Assembly: GCA_049698695.1 (NCBI GenBank)
Contig: JBAVYH010000038.1
Coordinates: forward strand, 1-64,000
Length of the DNA: 64,000 nt
Reading direction: 5' to 3'
DNA from: Bog-375 sp049698695
GTDB lineage: Bacteria > Acidobacteriota > Terriglobia > Bryobacterales > Bryobacteraceae
The position numbers and the translations under genes are program-made. Shown here piece by piece: positions 37,505-43,846 of this stretch. The first letter of the stretch is position 1. Each line of letters starts with the position of its first letter. The notes beneath the pieces are model-generated. The model was not told where the DNA came from. It made no database searches and saw only the letters and a program-made list of their open reading frames with translations.

Positions 37505-38665
37505 CTAGTTGCCCTCGGTTTCCTCGCCGCCGCCCAGGTTCCAGCCGCCCATGATGTCTCGAGTCGAATTGGGCGACGCGGTCAACAGCGGCTCCACTCC
37601 CGCCAGCATCATGATGCCGGTCAGGTGGGTGCCGTCGGTGCCTTCGGTGGTGGAGACCATGATGGCGTCGCCGCGCTTCAGATCTGCCAATTGCGCTGCC
37701 GGCAGGTGGTCCAGCATCTGCTTGATGTCGCCGCCGCGCCCGCCATAACCGCCGGGTCCGCCGTAGCCGCGGCCGGCGCCTGCCGCGCTCTGCGCTCCAT
37801 GGGGCCAGTTCCCGCCGCCGTGTGGCTCTGCAGTGCCGCCTGCTCTGTCAGCAGCGTTGTAGCGCCGCGCCAGCATCGTCGCCATCTGCTCCGGCAACTT
37901 GCGGATCACCGTATCCGGCGTGATCTTCAGCACCACCCATTTCTTCGTGGCCAGGTCCTTCACTCTCAGCGTGCCGCCCTGCACATCCACCGAGCCGATC
38001 GTCGCCGCGATCTGCCGGAACGAGCCCGAAACCACCTTGTCGGCCGCGATGGTGGTTCCGTCCGCGCTCTTGTTGCCCAGCGCATGCAGTTCGTCACCCA
38101 CGCGAATCTCGTCCAGCGTGCCCGCCTTGGCGTCGGCCAGTTTCGCCGAATCAGGCGCATAGCGAAGAAGCTGAGTGGCTGCGGTCGTCTGCACGGTGTA
38201 CTGGCCCTTCCCGGCTTTGATCACGATGGTCTTCGCTGCCGGGTTGACCTCGGTGACGATTCCCGTCGTCCCCCGCTTCTGCCAGTCTTCTTGTTCCTGC
38301 GCGTGCACCTCGGCCACGGCGGCCTTGGTCAAGACCAGCACTGTCCGGGCTTCGAATGACTTCTGATCTGGCGCAAACTGTCCGCTGGCCGCCACCCGGT
38401 CGCCCGCCGCAATCTCGCTCAAGCCGACCGGCGTGGCCTTTTTTGCGTCGGTCTCGCGGGGAGGCAGACGAAGCAGGAAGGACTTCTCGGTAGTCTTTAC
38501 CGTCACAGTGACGCCCTGGTCTGTTTTGAGGGTGATCTGCGCGCCGGCGGCATCCACACTGATGACCGTTCCAATTACCCGTGCGCGCACCGGGGCGGGC
38601 GCCGTCTGGGCTCGCGCCCCAACCCATACCAGCGTCGCTAACACCATGATTCCGAGAGATTTCAT
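37505..38665 (-). CDS. secreted DUF5666-like protein
   Basis: This protein of about 386 residues has a signal peptide (MKSLGIMVLATLVWVGARA). At least three OB-like repeats of the DUF5666 type follow, e.g. VIGTVISVDAAGAQITLKTDQG, TTGIVTEVNPAAKTIVIKAG and IGSVDVQGGTLRVKDLATKKWVVL. Each is followed by a 'GDRVAASG' or 'GDELHALG' strand. A Gly/Tyr-rich linker precedes a final repeat. Function is unknown; it is probably periplasmic or cell-surface. ATG 38665 is preferred over a TTG 30 bases upstream. It may be cotranscribed with the Oar-like gene. Confidence 0.75.
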   Translation of the reverse strand: MKSLGIMVLATLVWVGARAQTAPAPVRARVIGTVISVDAAGAQITLKTDQGVTVTVKTTEKSFLLRLPPRETDAKKATPVGLSEIAAGDRVAASGQFAPDQKSFEARTVLVLTKAAVAEVHAQEQEDWQKRGTTGIVTEVNPAAKTIVIKAGKGQYTVQTTAATQLLRYAPDSAKLADAKAGTLDEIRVGDELHALGNKSADGTTIAADKVVSGSFRQIAATIGSVDVQGGTLRVKDLATKKWVVLKITPDTVIRKLPEQMATMLARRYNAADRAGGTAEPHGGGNWPHGAQSAAGAGRGYGGPGGYGGRGGDIKQMLDHLPAAQLADLKRGDAIMVSTTEGTDGTHLTGIMMLAGVEPLLTASPNSTRDIMGGWNLGGGEETEGN

Positions 38666-38766
38666 CACTTTGATCAAAACCTGGAGGGGTTCCAAAATTG
38701 AGGGGCGTCGTTGCGTTACTTAAGGTTACACGCGGGGGAGACGCGTCAAGGTAGGTTCCAATACAG

Positions 38767-38801
38767 AAAAGCCGCGGCAGCCTCACGCTGCTCGCGGCTC
38801 T
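38767..38801 (-). terminator. terminator of first small Lys/Thr-rich peptide gene
   Basis: On the minus strand a stem built from GCCGCGAGCAGC and GCTGCCGCGGC is followed by TTTT, about 30 bases after the stop codon. It resembles the hairpin after the paralogous gene at 39103-39148. Confidence 0.7.
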
Positions 38802-38830
38802 CGGACAATTTCAACTTGATCGGCTGCGGT

Positions 38831-38983
38831 TTAGGTGGTCTTGGCAGCGGTGGTCTTCTTCGTCTTCGCCTTCTTGGTGGGCTTTTTCTTGGTGGTGGTT
38901 GTCGCTGCGTCATCGGCGAAGGCCACGGCCACGGTTGCGGTCAAGAAGGACAAGCCAAGCATCAGAGTCATCAATCTCTTCAT
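38831..38983 (-). CDS. small secreted Lys/Thr/Ala-rich peptide, copy 1
   Basis: This 50-residue protein has a signal peptide (MKRLMTLMLGLSFLTATVAVAFA) and a mature part of about 27 residues made almost only of Asp, Ala, Thr and Lys (DDAATTTTKKK...). AAAGGAGA lies about 10 bases before the ATG at 38983. A terminator follows. The neighbouring gene at 39178-39342 is a clear paralogue. I know of no function; a basic periplasmic or secreted peptide is all that can be said. The frame is open further 5', but the ribosome site and signal peptide fix this start. Confidence 0.7.
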   Translation of the reverse strand: MKRLMTLMLGLSFLTATVAVAFADDAATTTTKKKPTKKAKTKKTTAAKTT

Positions 38984-39102
38984 TTCGTGCGGTTCTCCTT
39001 TGGAGGGTTGGACGAGCTGCCTCGTCTTCACCCATCATAACCAACCGCACATGAACCACCCCTTAAACACAAATTAAAACGCCTTCATGTGCGATCGCCA
39101 GC

Positions 39103-39148
39103 AAAAAGAGCCGCGGCAGCCTTCTGGAAGCTGCTTCGCGGCTCTTTC
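39103..39148 (-). terminator. terminator of second small Lys/Thr-rich peptide gene
   Basis: The minus-strand stem AGAGCCGCGAAGCAGC / GCTGCCGCGGCTCT, followed by TTTTT, lies about 30 bases after the stop. A-rich bases on the other side may make it bidirectional. Confidence 0.75.
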
Positions 39149-39177
39149 TACAAACCGGCAGAGAGCTACTTTCTCTC

Positions 39178-39342
39178 CTAGGTGGTCTTCTTCGCTTCGG
39201 TGGTCTTCTTCGCCTTCGTAGCCTTCGTAGCCTTCTTCTTGGTGGCGGTGGTAGCGGTCGTCGCGGCATCGTCGGCGAGAACAACCGTCACCGTGCTGCC
39301 GATGAAGGCCAAGCCCAACATCACACTCATCAACTTCTTCAT
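39178..39342 (-). CDS. small secreted Lys/Thr/Ala-rich peptide, copy 2
   Basis: This 54-residue paralogue of the gene at 38831-38983 has the signal peptide MKKLMSVMLGLAFIGSTVTVVLA, then DDAATTATTATKKKATKATK... It has the same AAAGGAGA ribosome site. The leader is nearly identical: plus-strand 39351-39374 and 38993-39016 differ at one of 24 bases. A TATCAT -10-like box here and TATGAT in copy 1 lie in comparable positions. Each copy has its own terminator, so the duplication involved whole transcription units. Function is unknown. Confidence 0.7.
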   Translation of the reverse strand: MKKLMSVMLGLAFIGSTVTVVLADDAATTATTATKKKATKATKAKKTTEAKKTT

Positions 39343-39490
39343 TCTTCCCATTCTCCTTTGAAGGGTTGGACGAGAAATCCCCGTCTGGTGCATATGATAA
39401 CCACTAGCACCCGCAAGATCGTCATAAATAGTAATTAAAATAGCTTAAGATCCGAAATCACATTCGTTAGCGGGTCGCAGCGGCTCTCTA

Positions 39491-39524
39491 TTTTGGCTTT
39501 TATTTCAATCATTTAGCGCCAAAA
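39491..39524. promoter_or_regulatory. inverted repeat upstream of HU/TIR pair
   Basis: TTTTGGC and GCCAAAA face each other across 20 bases in an unusually A+T-rich spacer (39394-39578). The repeat ends about 55 bases before the HU-like gene. It could be an operator; no clear -35/-10 pair was found. Confidence 0.35.
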
Positions 39525-39578
39525 GCCGCAACCGGAACGAAGGCCCGGCCGAGCGGCGCCTGCTAGATTCAAAACGAG

Positions 39579-39788
39579 ATGAAGAAGTCGGATATCGCAA
39601 AGCGAATGGCGCGGCAATCCAAAACCAGCGTCGGTCAAGCCGCCGACAGTCTGGACCGCCTGGTGCAGGAAATCGTCGCCAGCCTACGCCGTGAAAAGGA
39701 AGCCAGCCTGCCTGGTCTCGGAAGACTCACCGTCAAGCCCAACGGAAACCTCGCGCTCGACCGCAAGGGCACCCGCCGCCGTGATTGA
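39579..39788 (+). CDS. short HU/IHF-like DNA-binding protein
   Basis: This 69-residue protein resembles the body of HU. The first helix is MKKSDIAKRMARQSKT and the second is VGQAADSLDRLVQEIVASLRREKEA. A strand LPGLGRLTV matches the 'GFGTF' turn of HU. The long DNA-binding arm and the rest of the fold are missing; the chain ends in a basic tail (DRKGTRRRD). Canonical HU has about 90 residues. Its stop overlaps the GTG start of the following HU/TIR gene by 8 bases, so the two are probably made together. It may pair with the HU-like part of that protein. Confidence 0.7.
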   Translation: MKKSDIAKRMARQSKTSVGQAADSLDRLVQEIVASLRREKEASLPGLGRLTVKPNGNLALDRKGTRRRD

Positions 39789-40359
39789 ATCACCCGTGCT
39801 CGAAAGATTCGCGCGCGCCGTTCTCGGCGGCCTGGCCGAAGGCAAGGCGGTCGAAATCGATGGGCTGGGCACCTTCTATCCTCATCCGGTGACGGGTTTC
39901 CGTTTTGCGCCGCACACGTATCCCGCCATCTTCATCGCCTACGGCACCGAAGACCGGGACGTCGCGGCCGCGCTATATCTGGCGCTCGAACACGCCGGAT
40001 TCAGCCCCTGGATGGATAGCAAGAAGCTGCTGCCGGGCCAGAACTGGGCGCGCGCGCTGGAAGCGGCCATCGAGACCTCGGATTTCTGCGTGCCCTGTTT
40101 TTCTTCGCGCTCAGTGGCGAAGCGCGGCGGTTTTCAGGCGGAAATCCGCTACGCCCTGGATTGCGCGCGCCGCGTCCCGCTCGACGAGATTTTCCTTGTG
40201 CCGGTACGCCTGGATGCGTGCCGCGTGCCTCGCTCCATCCAGCGCGAGTGGCAGTACGTGGACCTGTTTCCCGACTGGGGAGCCGGCGTCGCGCGCTTGA
40301 TCTCCGCCATCCGCGCCGAATGGGAACTGCGGCGCTACCGGCGCTTCATGGCACGATAA
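39781..40359 (+). CDS. HU-like/TIR domain fusion protein
   Basis: This 192-residue protein has two parts. Residues 1-45 look like the second helix and beta turn of HU (VLERFARAVLGGLAEGKAVEIDGLGTFYPHPVTG). Residues about 48-180 form a TIR domain: AIFIAYGTEDRDVA (box 1), GFSPWMDSKKLLPGQNWARALEAAIETSDFCVPCFS, then SRSVAKRGGFQAEIRYAL. E121 lies where TIR NADases carry their catalytic Glu. Bacterial TIR proteins often act in phage defence by consuming NAD. The GTG at 39781 overlaps the previous stop; the frame is open upstream to 39691, so a frameshift-made HU-HU-TIR chain is an alternative. The 3' end overlaps the convergent adh gene by 14 bases. Confidence 0.75.
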   Translation: MIESPVLERFARAVLGGLAEGKAVEIDGLGTFYPHPVTGFRFAPHTYPAIFIAYGTEDRDVAAALYLALEHAGFSPWMDSKKLLPGQNWARALEAAIETSDFCVPCFSSRSVAKRGGFQAEIRYALDCARRVPLDEIFLVPVRLDACRVPRSIQREWQYVDLFPDWGAGVARLISAIRAEWELRRYRRFMAR

Positions 40360-41338
40360 CCGCAGCGCCATCGATCGCGTCCCGCTTCACTGCCTGGAGA
40401 GCCTGATTGGCTTGATCGAGCGGGAACACGGTAACCCGAGGCTGCAGCTTGATGTCCGCCGCCACACTCAGGAAATCCCGCGCGTCGGTGCGCGTCATGT
40501 TGGCCACGCTGCGGATCTGTCGCTCGCCCCACAGCAGCCGGTCGTAATCAAACTGCGGAATGCGGTCGAGATGAATCGCGTTGATGGCAACCACGCCGCC
40601 TTTGCGGAGGCTCGCCAGCGCCGCCACCACCACGTCGCCCGATGGGGCAAACGTCACCGCCCGGTCGAGCGCCAGCGGCGGCCGGTCCTGCTCCGCTCCC
40701 ACCCAGGTTGCGCCGAGCGATTGCGCCAGCGCGCGGTGTCCGGCGCCGCGCGTCGCCACATAGACCTCGCAGCCCCACGCCCGCAGCACGGCGATTGCCA
40801 GGTGCGCCGAAGCGCCGAATCCGAACAACCCCACCCGCTCGCCCGGTTCCACTCCCGCCACGCGCAGGCTGCGGAAGCCGATGATGCCGGCGCACAGCAG
40901 CGGCGCGGCGTCCAGATCGCTTAGGGCTGGCGGCAGAGGGTACACAAAATCCGCGCGCGCCACCGCGTACTCGGCGTAGCCGCCATTGACGTCGTAGCCG
41001 GTGAAGGTGGGCGCATCGCACAGGTTCTCCGCGCTATGCCGGCAATACCAGCACGCACCATCCGTGCCGCCCATCCAGCTCACCCCCACTCGCGCGCCGG
41101 CTATCAGCCCTGCCGGTGCGGGAGCCGTCACCTCACCCACAATCTGATGGCCGGGGATGAGAAACGGCCGCCGCTGCGTCAGTTCCCCTTCGACGATGTG
41201 CAGATCGGTACGGCAGACGCCGCAGGCTCGGACCCGCAGCAGCACCTCGCCCACGCCGGGCTGCGGTTGCGGAACGTCTTCGATATCGAGCGGCGACTTC
41301 GCGACATCTCCGGGCTGGCGCAGAACCGCGGCCTTCAC
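40346..41338 (-). CDS. zinc-dependent alcohol dehydrogenase (MDR family)
   Basis: This 330-residue medium-chain dehydrogenase has the catalytic zinc segment ACGVCRTDLHIVEGEL ... IPGHQIVGEV. The structural-zinc loop GTDGACWYCRHSAENLC retains only three of the usual four Cys in the expected spacing. The cofactor region is GERVGLFGFGASAHLAIAVL. The TFTGYDVNGGYAEYAVA and APLLCAGIIGFRSLR segments mark a well-known bacterial Adh subgroup. It oxidises alcohols or reduces aldehydes; the substrate is not defined. The GTG start overlaps the rpiA stop by four bases. Confidence 0.9.
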   Translation of the reverse strand: MKAAVLRQPGDVAKSPLDIEDVPQPQPGVGEVLLRVRACGVCRTDLHIVEGELTQRRPFLIPGHQIVGEVTAPAPAGLIAGARVGVSWMGGTDGACWYCRHSAENLCDAPTFTGYDVNGGYAEYAVARADFVYPLPPALSDLDAAPLLCAGIIGFRSLRVAGVEPGERVGLFGFGASAHLAIAVLRAWGCEVYVATRGAGHRALAQSLGATWVGAEQDRPPLALDRAVTFAPSGDVVVAALASLRKGGVVAINAIHLDRIPQFDYDRLLWGERQIRSVANMTRTDARDFLSVAADIKLQPRVTVFPLDQANQALQAVKRDAIDGAAVIVP

Positions 41339-42039
41339 GGTCGGCGCTCCATTACATCGACGCCCGCCGCCTTGCCGACAATCACTTGCTGCGCCATCCC
41401 CAGGAACAGCCCGTGCTCCATCACTCCGACCGTCCGGTCCAGCGCTTGCGCCAGTTCCTCGGCCGACCCGAATCCGGCGAACCCCGCGTCCAGGATGTAG
41501 TGCCCTCCGTCGGAAACAAAGGGCTGTCCCTCGGCGTCCAGGCGCAGGCGGAATTCGCCGCCTATGGCGCGCAGCCTTCGCGCTGTCGATTGCCAGCCGA
41601 ACACCGCCACCTCGACGGGGATCGGGCCTTCAGCGATCCGGAGCCGTTCTACAACCTTGCTCTCGTCCGCCACGATCACCAGCCGCGTGGTGGCGCTGGC
41701 CACAATCTTTTCCCGCAACAGCGCCCCGCCCAGGCCCTTGACCAAATGGAGACTGCCGCGCTCCACTTCATCGGCGCCGTCAATGGTGAGATCGATGCGG
41801 TCGTGCTGCGCCAGGTCCGAGAGCCGGATTCCCAGCTCGCGCGCCAGCGCCGCCGTATTTTCCGAGGTCGGCACGCCAATGATGTCGAGGCCCGCGGCCA
41901 CTCGCCGTCCCAATGCGCGCACGGCCAGCGACGCTGTCGTGCCGCTGCCCAATCCCACCACCATGCCGCTTTCGACCAACCCGGCCGCACGCTGCGCCGC
42001 CTCCAGCTTCTCGTTAGCTGCTGTTTCCGCCTTCGCCAT
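41335..42039 (-). CDS. rpiA: ribose-5-phosphate isomerase A
   Basis: This 234-residue RpiA interconverts ribose-5-phosphate and ribulose-5-phosphate. Motifs are MVVGLGSGTTASLAVRALG, PTSENTAALARELGI, DLTIDGADEVERGSLHLVKGLGGALLREKIVA and IVADESKVV. GGHYILDAGF and GVMEHGLFLGMA are also standard. The ATG at 42039 fits the family start. The next gene, adh, overlaps its stop. It probably serves the same pentose-phosphate metabolism as XylB and phosphoketolase elsewhere in the window. Confidence 0.95.
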   Translation of the reverse strand: MAKAETAANEKLEAAQRAAGLVESGMVVGLGSGTTASLAVRALGRRVAAGLDIIGVPTSENTAALARELGIRLSDLAQHDRIDLTIDGADEVERGSLHLVKGLGGALLREKIVASATTRLVIVADESKVVERLRIAEGPIPVEVAVFGWQSTARRLRAIGGEFRLRLDAEGQPFVSDGGHYILDAGFAGFGSAEELAQALDRTVGVMEHGLFLGMAQQVIVGKAAGVDVMERRP

Positions 42040-42131
42040 GGCCCGATTATACAGCGATGACGATTCCACACTTTTCCGCCGCGCACCGCCCGCCATGCGC
42101 CGTGTTCCAATGATGAGGGAGTAAACTTCTC

Positions 42132-43298
42132 ATGTCCTTCCGTGGGGTGGATTACTTTCTGGTGGATTCGCTGCTCAGCGAAGAAGAACGGATGGTGCGG
42201 CAGACGGCGCGGCGCTTCGCCGACGAGCGCATCCTGCCGCTGATCCGCGACTGCTACCGCGACGCCCGTTTCCCTTCTGAGCTGATTCCGGAGCTGGGCG
42301 AGCTCGGCTTTCTCGGCGCCAACCTCGAAGGCTACGGCTGCGCCGGCATGAGCAACGTCGAGTACGGGCTCATCATGCAGGAGCTGGAGCGCGCCGATTC
42401 CGGCGTCCGCAGCTTTGTTTCCGTGCAGGGCGCCCTGGTCATGCACCCCATTCTCACCTTCGGCTCCGAGGAACAGAGACGCCATTGGCTGCCGCGTCTC
42501 CAGAACGGATCCGCGATCGGCTGTTTCGGACTGACCGAGCCGGACTTCGGGTCGAACCCCGCCGGCATGCGCACCACCGCGACCCGCGATGGCTCCGGCT
42601 GGGTGCTCAACGGCGAGAAAACGTGGATCACCAACGGCAGCGTGGCCGACGTGGCCGTAGTGTGGGCGCGCGCCGCCGAAGGCATCGCCGGCTTTCTGAT
42701 CGAACGCGGCACAACTGGCTTTTCGGCCAGCGACATTCACGGCAAATGGTCCATGCGCGCCTCGGTGACTTCCAGTCTGTCGATGGCGGATTGCCGCGTA
42801 GAAGATAGCGCGCGCCTGCCCGGAGCCAGGGGCCTGAAGGCGGCGCTCGCCTGCCTGACGCAGGCGCGCTACGGCATCGGCTGGGGCGTGATCGGCGCCG
42901 CCATGGACTGCTACGAGACCGCTCGCCAGTATGCCATCCTGCGCAAGCAGTTCGACAACCGGCCGATCGCTTCCCATCAACTGGTGCAGGAAAAACTGGC
43001 GTGGATGATTACCGAAATCACCAAGGCGCAACTGCTTGCCCTCCACGCCGGGCGGCTCAAGGACCAGGGCAAGCTGGAGCCCGCCCACGTCTCCATGCTG
43101 AAGCGCAACAACACGGCCATGGCGCTCGAATGCGCGCGCTTAAGCCGCGATCTGCTGGGCGCCAACGGCATCACCGACGAATACCCCGTGATGCGCCACC
43201 TCTGTAACCTGGAAACCGTGAAAACCTACGAGGGCACCGATCACATCCACGCCTTGGTGATTGGCGAACGCGTAACCGGCATCGCGGCATACAAGTAA
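42132..43298 (+). CDS. glutaryl-CoA dehydrogenase-type acyl-CoA dehydrogenase
   Basis: This 388-residue flavoprotein of the acyl-CoA dehydrogenase family has IGCFGLTEPDFGSNPAGMRTTA, WVLNGEKTWITNGSVADVAVVWAR and FLLxx-type FAD/substrate regions. YGIGWGVIGAAMDCYETARQYAILRKQFDNRPIASHQLVQ and GANGITDEYPVMRHLCNLETVKTYEGTDHIHALVIGE follow. The TYEGT..IHAL motif carries the catalytic Glu and is the pattern of glutaryl-CoA dehydrogenase, which makes crotonyl-CoA in lysine/tryptophan breakdown. The gene stands alone and is divergent from rpiA. Confidence 0.88.
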   Translation: MSFRGVDYFLVDSLLSEEERMVRQTARRFADERILPLIRDCYRDARFPSELIPELGELGFLGANLEGYGCAGMSNVEYGLIMQELERADSGVRSFVSVQGALVMHPILTFGSEEQRRHWLPRLQNGSAIGCFGLTEPDFGSNPAGMRTTATRDGSGWVLNGEKTWITNGSVADVAVVWARAAEGIAGFLIERGTTGFSASDIHGKWSMRASVTSSLSMADCRVEDSARLPGARGLKAALACLTQARYGIGWGVIGAAMDCYETARQYAILRKQFDNRPIASHQLVQEKLAWMITEITKAQLLALHAGRLKDQGKLEPAHVSMLKRNNTAMALECARLSRDLLGANGITDEYPVMRHLCNLETVKTYEGTDHIHALVIGERVTGIAAYK

Positions 43299-43326
43299 CC
43301 GGCCCTGACGGCAATTGTTTAAGGGA

Positions 43327-43362
43327 TTTGGTGGACCTGGTGAGATTCGAACTCACGACCTC
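43327..43362. repeat. attachment-site-like direct repeat, distal copy (partial tRNA-Ala 3' end)
   Basis: A 36-base exact copy of 45756-45791. It contains the T-arm, 3' acceptor strand and CCA of tRNA-Ala(GGC) but not the 5' half, and the sequence diverges sharply beyond the anticodon-stem edge. Such a fragment is the usual footprint of a tRNA-integrating element (attL/attR). Confidence 0.8.
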
Positions 43363-43846
43363 CTCGACGCGATGGTGGTCAGATCAACAACTTACGGGCA
43401 TTTTCACCAGGAACAAAAGACGTACGGGACGTCGATTTGGACTCCACAATGAAGAATCTGGATTGCGGTTTCGCGATCGATGGCCCTCAGATCGGCGCGG
43501 GCTTCCGGCGACCATACAACCGCGATGTGGTCGGGCGCTTCCTCGCTCACTGCTTCAAACCGAATTCGCGCAGGATCTCATCGTGCCGGATGCCCTCTCC
43601 ACGAACAAGCGAAGCACGGGCGCGGCCCAGCGCGGCAGTCGTGTCGGGCGTGAGGTCTTGTTCTTCCACCTGAGCGAGTGCCAGCGAGCGTGCCAAAGGC
43701 AATAAAAAAGGCCGTCCGATGGTCCAGCGGCGCGTGGGGAGGATGCCAGCGTCAGGCGAGGCTTTTCTCAGACCAGAGCAGCCGCAAGGCTGCGGCTCAC
43801 TTTGCGAATGAAGCTCGTTTGACAGATCGGTTCGCAACTCCTTGGC
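43363..43846. other. low-coding stretch inside the element
   Basis: About 480 bases next to the distal repeat without a complete recognisable gene. It holds the antitoxin-like frame described separately; two ACGGG-containing motifs (43393-43397 and 43424-43428) flank a short A-rich segment. Nothing else was recognised. Confidence 0.4.
43547..43705 (-). pseudogene. possible antitoxin-like remnant
   Basis: The minus-strand frame ends LTPDTTAALGRARASLVRG and then EGIRHDEILREFGLKQ, a pattern like the C-terminal part of small type II antitoxins (acidic helix, 'G....HDE...'). The upstream part of the frame looks non-coding and no toxin gene is adjacent. A TTG near 43703 could start a protein of about 51 residues, but no ribosome site supports it. 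This is a weak call from sequence appearance only. Confidence 0.3.

Noticed and set aside
43328..43705. Plus-strand frame beginning in the distal tRNA fragment
   Set aside because: Its beginning is an antisense translation of the tRNA 3' end and the rest has no protein-like pattern.
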